From: DASVCS01 sp036381495
GTDB taxonomy: Bacteria; Gemmatimonadota; Gemmatimonadetes; Longimicrobiales; RSA9
Length of the DNA: 39,576 nucleotides
Assembly: GCA_036381495.1 (NCBI GenBank)
Contig: DASVCS010000022.1
Span: 1-39,576, forward strand
Direction: 5' to 3'
Under the pieces are notes generated by a model. That model worked only from the letters and a program-made list of their open reading frames with translations, was not told the origin of the DNA and did not search any database. The position numbers and the translations under genes are program-made. Each line of letters starts with the position of its first letter. Position 1 is the stretch's first letter. Of the stretch, positions 8,376 through 14,929 are shown one piece after another.

Positions 8376-9676
8376 GCGGCGCGGTTCCGGCCGGCGAAGC
8401 GCCGGTGTTGCGAGGCCGGGGGATCCCGTTGCAGGCCGTGGCCGCGGGCCGGGCGGTACGTCCGCCTGCCGCGCCGTGGCTCGGCGGCTTCGCCGTGCCC
8501 GGCCGCGCACCCGCCCGCCCGGAGCGACGCACGCGCCGGATCCCGCCCGCGGCGCCGGGACCCCTCGGCGACATCGACGCCGCCGGCGCGTTCGACGAGC
8601 GCGAGGCGTGGCCCGATGCGGATGCGGCACTCGCGGCGGCGCATGGCGGCGCGGCGGACCCGGCCGGTGATGCGCACGCCGATCCGGCCGGCACCGCCGC
8701 GACGGACGACACGACGGCCCGCACGGCGGGGGCCGACCTCACGGCGATGCCGCCCGGTGCGGCCCCGACCGCGCGTCCCGCGGTGGGCGAGACGCGGCGC
8801 GCCGGCGATGCGGACGCTTCGCGGGGCGCGCCGCCAGCGCCATCGGGCGGGGCGGTGGCGGGGCCCGGACGCACGGCCGACGCCCCGCCCGCACCCGCGG
8901 ACGCGGACACAGCTCCGGCGGCGCGGCCGGCGCATCCCACTGCCGCACGGCCGGCTGGCGGCCACGCGGCGGGTGGGGTCGGCGGTGCCGCGGTGCCGGA
9001 GCCCGGGGCCGCACGGGACACCGGTGCCGCGGGTCGCGGGCGCGGCGCCGGTTCCGCCGCCGGGGACGTCGGCGGCGCGGGTGCCGCGGCGGATCCGCTG
9101 TCGGCGCGACGGCCCGCAACACCGGGGGCCCGGCGCTCGGCCGGGCCGGCGGAGCGGAATGCGGGGCGGCGCACGACCGAGGATCGGGACCCGGCCGCCG
9201 GCCGGCGGGATCCGCCGGCATCGCCGGCCCGGGTGGTGTCGCGGCCGATCGCCGATCCGGCGGCGAATCCCCGGGCGGCCGCCGCTTCGGCGGTGGACGC
9301 GCGGGGCGCCGGCGCCGGCCGCCACGCCGCACCCCGAGCGTCGGACTCACGGGAGCTCGGCGCAGCGGCCGTGGCGGAGCGGATGCCGATGGGGCGGTCC
9401 GAAACCGCGCGGACCGGCCGGCCGGGGCCGGACGGCCTCGCGGCGCTGCTCGCGCTGCGTCTCGACCGCGGCGCGCCACGCGGGCGTCGCGGCGGGAGCG
9501 GAAGGCGGATCGAGATCGGCACACTGCATGTGACCGTGCAGCCGCGGCCGGTGACGGCGACCGCATCGCCGCCGGCCGCGCCACCACCCGCGCCGCGCCG
9601 GCCCGCGGACGCCGCCGGCGCCGGGGGATTCGGCGGCGCGGACCCGAGGGCGGCGTTCGACGTCGTGTTCGACTGA
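8372..9676 (+). CDS. Long disordered Ala/Pro/Arg/Gly-rich tail-locus protein
   Basis: The 434-residue product is almost entirely low-complexity Ala, Pro, Arg, Gly and Asp, with no predicted fold. Only the C-terminus looks ordered: RRIEIGTLHVTVQPRP at about residues 378-393, then a Pro-rich linker and an acidic-aromatic end, DPRAAFDVVFD. A strand of the form IxIGxIxVxV followed by a Pro-rich tail is common in proteins at this position in phage-tail-like loci. ATG 8372 overlaps the previous stop. In phages the tape measure follows the frameshift chaperone, but this protein does not look helical, so a ruler role is only a guess. The function is unknown. Confidence 0.6.
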   Translation: MSGAVPAGEAPVLRGRGIPLQAVAAGRAVRPPAAPWLGGFAVPGRAPARPERRTRRIPPAAPGPLGDIDAAGAFDEREAWPDADAALAAAHGGAADPAGDAHADPAGTAATDDTTARTAGADLTAMPPGAAPTARPAVGETRRAGDADASRGAPPAPSGGAVAGPGRTADAPPAPADADTAPAARPAHPTAARPAGGHAAGGVGGAAVPEPGAARDTGAAGRGRGAGSAAGDVGGAGAAADPLSARRPATPGARRSAGPAERNAGRRTTEDRDPAAGRRDPPASPARVVSRPIADPAANPRAAAASAVDARGAGAGRHAAPRASDSRELGAAAVAERMPMGRSETARTGRPGPDGLAALLALRLDRGAPRGRRGGSGRRIEIGTLHVTVQPRPVTATASPPAAPPPAPRRPADAAGAGGFGGADPRAAFDVVFD

Positions 9677-9677
9677 G

Positions 9678-9854
9678 ATGAGGATCCGCGTGAACCGCCT
9701 CGAGTTGCGCATTGCCCGGCCGCAGGATGGCCCGCGTGCGCAGGAAGTGGCGCAGGCGTTGATGCGCGCGCTCGAGCGCGGCGTGGCCGGGCCGGCGCGC
9801 GGCACCGCCGGGGAGAGCCCGGATCCGGGGAACGATGGCGGCCGCGCTGCCTGA
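9678..9854 (+). CDS. Small tail-locus protein A (58 residues)
   Basis: The open frame begins one base after the preceding stop and encodes 58 residues: MRIRVNRLELRIARPQDG, then a helix AQEVAQALMRALERG, then a Gly/Pro-rich tail. Its layout, a short strand RLELRI followed by a helix, resembles that of the next gene (RLVIDL followed by AEEIAAQILERLQRL), so the two may be diverged duplicates. Small strand-helix proteins of this type occur next to eCIS baseplate genes. It overlaps the next gene by 20 nt. It is below usual gene-calling length, and its function is unknown. Confidence 0.55.
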   Translation: MRIRVNRLELRIARPQDGPRAQEVAQALMRALERGVAGPARGTAGESPDPGNDGGRAA

Positions 9855-10020
9855 TCCGGACCGCCCCGGCGAGCGTGACGGCTCCGATGACGCGGTGGAG
9901 ATCGTGATCGACCGGCTCGTCATTGACCTCCCGGAGGCGGACGGCCCGGCGGATTTGCTGGCCGAGGAGATCGCGGCGCAGATCCTCGAGCGACTGCAAC
10001 GACTCTACGACGAGGTGTAG
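9835..10020 (+). CDS. Small tail-locus protein B (61 residues)
   Basis: The product is 61 residues: an acidic disordered N-terminus (DPDRPGERDGSDDA), a strand VEIVIDRLVIDLPE and a C-terminal amphipathic helix LLAEEIAAQILERLQRLYDE. The ATG at 9835 has a GGGGAAC tract just upstream. It overlaps the preceding small gene and ends 1 nt before the adaptor gene. The strand-helix design parallels the preceding gene. Such proteins may be assembly adaptors or chaperones; nothing in the sequence gives a specific activity. Confidence 0.65.
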   Translation: MAAALPDPDRPGERDGSDDAVEIVIDRLVIDLPEADGPADLLAEEIAAQILERLQRLYDEV

Positions 10021-10021
10021 C

Positions 10022-10693
10022 TTGGCAGAATTCCCGATCCGCCCGAAGCTGCTGCGCGGCGCGTTCATCGAGTACGGCCTGAGTCTGCCGCCGCTCGCGT
10101 TCGTCTTCCAGTTCAACCCGGAGACGCTGACGCGCGGGCGGAGCACGAAGCACGCGCCGGGTGAGGATGGCGCCGGCGGCGCCGGCGAGACCGGGTGCCA
10201 GGACCGGAGTGAAGCGCAGGAGCGCTCGGCGCTGGCGCAGGTCTCGGTCGGCACCGAGACGATCGGGCTGACGCTCCAGCTCGATGCCACGGACGACCTC
10301 GACGCGGGCGATGGCCTGACGCAGAAGTTCGGGATCGGGCCGCAGCTCTCGGTGCTCGAGCTGATGATCTACCCGAAGACGGACCAGCTCTTCGGCTTCC
10401 CGATCGGCAACCTGGTGGGCGGCAGCGACCAGTTCGGCGCGGCCCGCGCCAAGACGCTCCCGATCCTCCTCTTCGTGTGGGGCCGCAAGCGCGTCATGCC
10501 CGTCATCATGACCAACTTGCAGATCACGGAGCAGGAGTACTTCCCGGACCTGAATCCGAAGCGCGCGCAGGCGGTGGTCCAGCTCCAGGTCCTCGAGGGC
10601 TTCAATCCGCCGTACCTGTACTCGCACGCCTGGCGCATCGCGCTGGGCGCCATGAACCTCGCCAACATCGGAGACTTCGCGAATGTTTTTTGA
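10022..10693 (+). CDS. CIS tube/baseplate adaptor protein (Afp7-like N-terminal part)
   Basis: The 223-residue product contains the hallmark of the contractile-injection-system tube/adaptor family, FVFQFNPETLTRGRSTKHAP, and later LTLQLDATDD, LLFVWGRKRVMPVIMTNLQI and a tail strand region YFPDLNPKRAQAVVQLQVL. In Afp-type systems this family links tube and hub and is often fused or adjacent to a LysM-like module, as here. No ATG fits the conserved N-terminus, so TTG 10022 is used, with GAGGTG at 10012-10017 upstream. The end overlaps the LysM gene by 11 nt at a T6 run. Confidence 0.85.
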   Translation: MAEFPIRPKLLRGAFIEYGLSLPPLAFVFQFNPETLTRGRSTKHAPGEDGAGGAGETGCQDRSEAQERSALAQVSVGTETIGLTLQLDATDDLDAGDGLTQKFGIGPQLSVLELMIYPKTDQLFGFPIGNLVGGSDQFGAARAKTLPILLFVWGRKRVMPVIMTNLQITEQEYFPDLNPKRAQAVVQLQVLEGFNPPYLYSHAWRIALGAMNLANIGDFANVF

Positions 10694-10967
10694 CGGCTCG
10701 CGCTACCTCGACGTCGGCGACTACACGGTGACGGGGCCGGACGGCCGCGAGGTGAAGGTCAAGCGCGCGCGCGCCCTGACCGATGCCACGGGCACCTTCA
10801 CCTACCGGGTCAAGGAAGGCGACCGGCTGGATCTGCTGGCGTACCGGTTCTACCGGACGCCCCGCAAGTGGTGGCTGATCTGCGATGCGAACCCGGGGCT
10901 GATGTACCCGGACGACCTGCTCCGCACCGGGCAGGTGCTGGTGATCCCGCGGGACCGGACGGCCTGA
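10683..10967 (+). CDS. LysM-like baseplate protein (Afp7 C-terminal/gp53-like)
   Basis: The product is 94 residues. A short N-terminal strand region (FFDGSRYLDVGDYTV) is followed by a LysM-like module: FTYRVKEGDRLDLLAYRFYR, KWWLICDANPGLMYPDDLL and GQVLVIPRD. In contractile tails LysM-like folds such as T4 gp53 and Afp7 clamp the wedges around the hub and need not bind peptidoglycan. ATG 10683 lies inside the end of the adaptor gene in a different frame. A +1 slip at the T6 run would join the two into one Afp7-like chain. Confidence 0.85.
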   Translation: MFFDGSRYLDVGDYTVTGPDGREVKVKRARALTDATGTFTYRVKEGDRLDLLAYRFYRTPRKWWLICDANPGLMYPDDLLRTGQVLVIPRDRTA

Positions 10968-10971
10968 CGTC

Positions 10972-12201
10972 GTGGCGACGCCCCCGGACCGGTTGTTCTC
11001 CGCGATCGTGCGCCTCAACGGCGAGGAAGACGAACGCCTGCACCAGTGCATCGAGAGCATCACCGTCAACGAGGACCTGGACCGCGGTTCGTCGTTCGAG
11101 CTGCGGTTCACGCTGGTCCGCAACGAGGACGGCTCGTGGGACCACCTGGATGACGAGCGGCTCGCGCTCTGGAGCCGCGTCACGATCCTCGCGGGCTTTC
11201 CGGAGCGTTCCGATGTGGTCATGGACGGCTACATCACGCAGTTGAACCCCGCGACGAACCCGGAGACGGGCGGCGTCTCGCTCGCCGTACGCGGCGTCGA
11301 CGCCTCGTACGAGATGGACCTCGAAGAGAAGTCCGTGGTCTGGACGAAGGAGTTGCTGGACGGCAATGAACCCGCGTTCGAGGAGATCGCCCGCAAGATC
11401 ATCACGTCGTACGGGCTGCGGCCGGTCCTCCCCGAGGCGTCCGGTGGCGCCGCGGAGGCCGGTCTGCCCGCGGTGGCGCAGCGCGGCACGGACCGGCGCT
11501 TCCTGCGCGAACTGGCGCGCCGCAAGGGCTACGAGTTCTACGTGCGCGGCGGCGATGCCCATTTCCACCCGCCGGAGCTGACCGGGACGCCGCAGAAGCT
11601 GATCGCCGTGCACTTCGGCGAGGAGACGAACTGCCACGATCTGCGCATCCTGGTGGATGGCACGAAGCCGACGGCGGCGAGCATGACCCGCATCGATCCG
11701 CTGACCGGCGAGCCGGAGAGCGTGACGTCGACGTCATCCGGCCTCGACCCGCTGGGCACGACCGAGCTCTCCGAGCTGCGCGGCTACGGCATCCCGCAGA
11801 CCACGGTGGTGGTCCGCCGCCAGGGCGCGGCAGGCCAGGCGCAGATGACGGCCTACGTCGACGGCCTGCTGCGCCGCCACGGCTGGTGGATCGTCGCGAC
11901 GGGAAAGCTGAACGGCCTGCGCTACGGCCGCGTGCTGCGCTCGAAGAAGCTCGTCACGATCAAGGGATTCGGCCGCGCATACAACGGCAACTACTACGTG
12001 CGCAAGGTCACGCACAAGCTCGCGCGCCGCAGCTACAGCATGGAGTTCGAAGCCGTGCGCAACGCCCTGGGCCAGCTCGGGACCGAGGACTTCACGGGCG
12101 AGCAGCCCGCCGCCGCCGCACTCCCCGTCGCGGCCGGCGCCGGCGCCGACCCGGACCGGGTGGTCGTGCGGACGGGCGGCGCGCGCGTGGCGCCGGGGTA
12201 G
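10972..12201 (+). CDS. Baseplate hub protein, gpD/gp27-like (N-terminal half of Afp8/VgrG)
   Basis: The product is 409 residues and matches the phage late control gene D family (T4 gp27-like hub). Conserved segments include SITVNEDLDRGSSFELRF, the VMDGYITQLNPATNP strand, FLRELARRKGYEFYVRGGDA and a C-terminal KGFGRAYNGNYYVRKVTHKL. The end is a disordered Ala/Pro tail. GTG 10972 is the start, 4 nt after the LysM stop. In many eCIS loci hub and spike are fused as one VgrG-like chain. Here the spike is a separate gene 737 nt downstream, beyond a noncoding repeat element. Confidence 0.87.
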   Translation: MATPPDRLFSAIVRLNGEEDERLHQCIESITVNEDLDRGSSFELRFTLVRNEDGSWDHLDDERLALWSRVTILAGFPERSDVVMDGYITQLNPATNPETGGVSLAVRGVDASYEMDLEEKSVVWTKELLDGNEPAFEEIARKIITSYGLRPVLPEASGGAAEAGLPAVAQRGTDRRFLRELARRKGYEFYVRGGDAHFHPPELTGTPQKLIAVHFGEETNCHDLRILVDGTKPTAASMTRIDPLTGEPESVTSTSSGLDPLGTTELSELRGYGIPQTTVVVRRQGAAGQAQMTAYVDGLLRRHGWWIVATGKLNGLRYGRVLRSKKLVTIKGFGRAYNGNYYVRKVTHKLARRSYSMEFEAVRNALGQLGTEDFTGEQPAAAALPVAAGAGADPDRVVVRTGGARVAPG

Positions 12202-12221
12202 GCGGCGCCGGTGGCGCCGCC
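12201..12221 (+). terminator. Perfect GC hairpin at the 3' end of the hub gene
   Basis: GGCGGCGCC at 12201-12209 and GGCGCCGCC at 12213-12221 form a nine-pair stem with a GGT loop, beginning at the last base of the stop codon. No T-tract follows. Instead a (GGGCTR)5GGG array starts two bases later. It may be a transcript 3' end or attenuator; terminator function is inferred. Confidence 0.4.
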
Positions 12222-12222
12222 T

Positions 12223-12255
12223 GGGCTAGGGCTGGGGCTAGGGCTAGGGCTGGGG
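12223..12255 (+). repeat. Hexamer array (GGGCTR)5GGG, forward
   Basis: Five exact hexamers (A, G, A, A, G at the sixth position) plus a closing GGG span 33 nt. Six G-tracts with three-base loops fit the G-quadruplex consensus. The array lies 21 nt after the hub stop. Confidence 0.9.
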
Positions 12256-12761
12256 AGTGCCCGGGAGGGGGTGCGGTGGTGGGGGGGACGGCCCCTTTGT
12301 GACCGGGAACTGCCGGGAGCGGGAGCGTTTACGTTTACGGGAGCGGCGCCTCTGCGGCACCGACGGGAGCGGGAGCGGGGCGCCCGAAGGAAACCGCCGT
12401 TTCCACGTTTGCGGGAAGGGGCTGGGAGACGGTGGGGAGCGGGAACGGAACCGCCGGGAAAGGGAACGGGCCGCGCACCCAATCGCGCACGCGCTCGCGC
12501 ACGACCCGATAAGGCGGGGAGCGCAGGCGGCGGGTGCTGCCGGAGGGAGCGGAGCCGGGGGTGCGGCGGGGTGAGCGGGGCGGCGGACGGGGGACGGGCG
12601 GCGGGGCGGGCGGGGAGGCGGCGGATGGAAGGGCGGCGGGGCTGCGGCGCGGGGGAGGCACAAGGCGGAAGAGGGGGTGGGCTGCATCGGCGCAGCGACC
12701 GGAGCGCAGCACCCGCCGCCGGAGCGATGCGCCCCGAACCATACACCCCGGCGGCCACCGT

Positions 12762-12836
12762 TAAGGCCGCCGCCGCGAAGGCCGCCGCCGCGAGGGCCGC
12801 CACCGCGAAGGCCGCCACCGCGAGGGCCGCCGCCGC
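12762..12836 (+). repeat. 15-bp tandem repeat, five units
   Basis: Five copies of a unit close to GARGGCCGCCRCCGC lie head to tail inside the large element, between its two ~50-bp duplicated blocks. The other large element has no such array at the same place, so this is a local expansion. In one frame it would encode an Ala-rich pentapeptide repeat (KAAAA/RAATA), but that frame is not conserved. Confidence 0.8.
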
Positions 12837-12938
12837 GAACGCCGGGGCCAGCATGGGCGGAGCAGACGCAGCGCAGCACCCGCCGCGGGAGCGACGCCCC
12901 GGAGTGAGTGCCGCGAACACGGAGACCGAACCATCGCA

Positions 12939-13799
12939 ATGAGTCAGGAAGTGCTGACGCGCCTGGCGGCGCGGGTCGAGAACCAGTTTTTCGGCAAATA
13001 CCGGGGGCTCGTGGTGGACAACAAGGACCCGGAGAAGCTCGGCCGGCTGAAGCTGAAGGTGCCGAGCGTGTTCGGCGAGTCGGATGACGGCGTGACGGAC
13101 TGGGCGTGGCCGTGCGTGCCGTACGGCGGCGCGCCGGACCAGGGCTTCTTCTTCATCCCGGACGAGGGCGCCCAGGTCTGGGTCGAGTTCGAGGAGGGCA
13201 ACCTGGACCTGCCGCTCTGGGTCGGGACGGTGTGGGCGAAGCCCGGCGGCACGAGTGCGGCGCCCGCGGAAGCGCTCGAGATGGAGGAGGACCGCCCCGA
13301 GCGGCGCGTGCTGAAGACGGCCAGCGGCCACGTCCTCGAGTTCCGCGACAAGGCCGGCGAGGAGGCCATCATCATTCGCCACAAGGACGGCGCGACCATC
13401 ACGCTGGATGAGGCGGGGAGCGTGATCATCGCGAACAAGGAGGGCTCGCACGTCTACCTGAACGCCGCGGATGCGGAGGCCACGCTGGTGGACCAGCACG
13501 GCAACAACATCCGTCTGGGCGACAGCGGCGTGACGGTCACGAACAAGGATGGCTCGGTCGTGGACCTGGCGGGCACGGCGGTGCAGGTGCTGGCGAAGAA
13601 CGTCCACATCCGCAGCGAGACCGTGTCACTGGGCGAGGGCGCGATGGAGCCGGCGATCCTGGGGCGCGCGTTCGCCGCGATCTTCGACGCGCACACGCAC
13701 ATGACGGCGTGGGGCCCGTCGGGGCCTCCGATCCCGGCGCCCATGCCGCTGTCGGCGCCCACGAACCCGGCCATCTCGAAGGCCGTGAAGGTGAAGTGA
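12939..13799 (+). CDS. Spike protein, gpV/gp5-like OB-fold with beta-helix
   Basis: The product is 286 residues. The N-terminal half is the phage baseplate assembly protein V / gp5 OB-fold: FFGKYRGLVVDNKDPEKLGR, VPYGGAPDQGFFFIPDEGAQ, VWVEFEEGNLDLPLWVGTVW. The second half has short strand repeats (IIRHKDGATITLDEAGS, NIRLGDSGVTVTNKDGS) typical of a triangular beta-helix, ending in FDAHTHMTAWGPSGPPIPAP. It forms the membrane-puncturing spike under the hub. The gene starts at ATG 12939 after the noncoding element and overlaps the next start by 1 nt. Confidence 0.92.
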   Translation: MSQEVLTRLAARVENQFFGKYRGLVVDNKDPEKLGRLKLKVPSVFGESDDGVTDWAWPCVPYGGAPDQGFFFIPDEGAQVWVEFEEGNLDLPLWVGTVWAKPGGTSAAPAEALEMEEDRPERRVLKTASGHVLEFRDKAGEEAIIIRHKDGATITLDEAGSVIIANKEGSHVYLNAADAEATLVDQHGNNIRLGDSGVTVTNKDGSVVDLAGTAVQVLAKNVHIRSETVSLGEGAMEPAILGRAFAAIFDAHTHMTAWGPSGPPIPAPMPLSAPTNPAISKAVKVK

Positions 13800-14149
13800 T
13801 GAGCGTCTGCAAGCTGCCGTCGCTGCCGATCCCGCAGGTCGTGATCCCGGTCCCGATCCCGCCGATCCCATCGTTGCCGCAGCCGCCGGCGTTGCCGACG
13901 TTGCCCGCACTCGGGAAGCTGCCATCGTTGCCGATCCCGCAGGTCGTGATTCCGGTCCCGATCCCGCCGTTGCCGTCGCTGCCGCAGTTGCCGTCGCTGC
14001 CGACGCTGCCGGCGCTCGCGAAGCTGCCGTCGCTGCCGATCCCGAAGGTGGTCATCCCGGTGCCGATCCCTGCGTTGCCGTCGTTGCCGCAGCTCCCCGC
14101 CCTGCCGACGCTGCCGCCGTGTTCCGCGGCGGGTGGAACGGGAGGCTGA
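13799..14149 (+). CDS. Pro/Leu-rich triple-repeat protein at the spike-tip position
   Basis: The 116-residue product is MSVC followed by three near-identical 35-residue repeats (DNA units 13811-13915, 13916-14020 and 14021-14125), each beginning KLPSLPIPQVVIPVPIP and continuing with SLPQ.PALPTLPAL. Proline falls every second or third residue, so an extended polyproline or narrow beta structure is expected. In other eCIS loci the PAAR-like tip (Afp10) lies between spike and gp25, and no PAAR gene is visible here. I infer it may replace, bind or extend the spike tip. There is no signal peptide. The start codon overlaps the spike stop. Confidence 0.75.
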   Translation: MSVCKLPSLPIPQVVIPVPIPPIPSLPQPPALPTLPALGKLPSLPIPQVVIPVPIPPLPSLPQLPSLPTLPALAKLPSLPIPKVVIPVPIPALPSLPQLPALPTLPPCSAAGGTGG

Positions 14150-14151
14150 CC

Positions 14152-14535
14152 ATGTTGAGGCCCGGATCCATTGACGGGGATGGCGAGTGGAACGAGGCGA
14201 CGAGTCTGGCCCGTTCGATCGAGGCCGAGATGGTCGCGGAAGAGCTGATCGATCTCGACGATGAAACGCCGGACGCGGCGCGCCAGCGACGTCGCACCCT
14301 CATCGCCACGGCGCGGGGCATCATCGAGTACTTCAAGGCGAACATGGACATCACCGTGGACGTCGGCGCACTGCGCGACAGCGGCGAATCCGGCGCGGCG
14401 CTGCCCGCGGCCGCGAAGAGCTACACGGTGTCCAGCGGGAAGATCACGATCCCGGCCGGCGACATCCGCGCTGCGTCCGCGACCGGCGTACGGCTGCCGC
14501 TGACGACGAAGACGCTGTCCGGAAAGGTGAGTTGA
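14152..14535 (+). CDS. Small eCIS-locus protein of unknown function (127 residues)
   Basis: The product has a helical N-terminal half (NEATSLARSIEAEMVAEELI, then RRTLIATARGIIEYFKANMD) and a strand-rich C-terminal half (AAAKSYTVSSGKITIPAGDI, LPLTTKTLSGKVS). I do not recognise a family. Its place between the Pro-rich protein and gp25 suggests a baseplate accessory or a chaperone for the spike tip. ATG 14152 has GGAGG at 14141-14145, six bases upstream. The open frame runs a little further upstream, but that stretch overlaps the Pro-rich gene. Confidence 0.65.
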   Translation: MLRPGSIDGDGEWNEATSLARSIEAEMVAEELIDLDDETPDAARQRRRTLIATARGIIEYFKANMDITVDVGALRDSGESGAALPAAAKSYTVSSGKITIPAGDIRAASATGVRLPLTTKTLSGKVS

Positions 14536-14542
14536 GGCCGCC

Positions 14543-14929
14543 ATGCACGAGCGCTACCTGAGCTTCCCGTTCCGTCTGACGCCCGACGGGCGCATCGAGA
14601 CCGCCGACGAGGACCGCCACATCCGCCAGCGGCTCGAGCAGATCCTGTTCACCTCGCCCGGCGAGCGGGTGATGCTCCCGGAATTCGGCTGCGGCGCGCG
14701 CGACCTGGTGTTCGCCGGGAACAACGAGGCGCTCGCCGCGGCGGCCGAGTTCCGGATCGCGAAGGCGCTCCAGACGCACATGGGCGACCAGGTGCTGATC
14801 AACGCCGTGGACGTGGCCGCAGAGGGCGAGCAGTTGCGCATCGACGTCGTCTACACGAAGGCGCGGGACCTCCAGCAGCAGACGGCCGTGTTCCGGCTCT
14901 TCCCGAACGACGCGGTGAGCCGTGGCTGA
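14543..14929 (+). CDS. Baseplate wedge protein, gp25/GPW family (Afp9-like)
   Basis: The product is 128 residues, the normal size for gp25-like wedge proteins. It shows the family core HIRQRLEQILFTSPGERVML, PEFGCGARDLVFAGNN, the REFRIAKAL-like helix (EFRIAKALQTHMGDQVLI) and a final strand pair LRIDVVYTKARDLQQQTAVF. In contractile tails gp25 joins sheath initiation to the wedges. It begins 7 nt after the previous stop, and its end overlaps the next gene by 8 nt. Confidence 0.93.
   Translation: MHERYLSFPFRLTPDGRIETADEDRHIRQRLEQILFTSPGERVMLPEFGCGARDLVFAGNNEALAAAAEFRIAKALQTHMGDQVLINAVDVAAEGEQLRIDVVYTKARDLQQQTAVFRLFPNDAVSRG

Larger units (their letters stand above)
12223..12938 (+). repeat. Large noncoding repeat element, copy A
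   Basis: This 716-nt gap between hub and spike has no convincing gene. It begins with (GGGCTR)5GGG, then a GTGCCCGGGAGGGGGTGCGG block, a GAGCGTTTACGTTTACGGGA block at about 12323-12342, a CACGCGCTCGCGC block near 12490, a long G-rich tract, and a duplicated block of about 50 bp (about 12683-12735 and 12849-12900). The same order of blocks recurs at 26798-27430. Open frames cross it, but their proteins are GLGLGLG or Arg/Gly/Pro runs, and the frames are not kept between the copies, so it is read as noncoding. Confidence 0.75.

Noticed and set aside
7264..10290. Very long minus-strand open frame (about 1000 codons) opposite the tail genes
   Set aside because: It is antisense to six well-supported genes and consists of Ala/Arg/Pro/Ser-rich sequence typical of shadow frames in GC-rich DNA.
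12211..12942. Open frame crossing the noncoding element and overlapping the spike start
   Set aside because: Its product is GLGLGLGLG from the hexamer array, then Arg/Gly/Ala runs; the frame is broken by indels relative to the homologous element at 26798, so it is a by-product of stop-poor GC-rich DNA.
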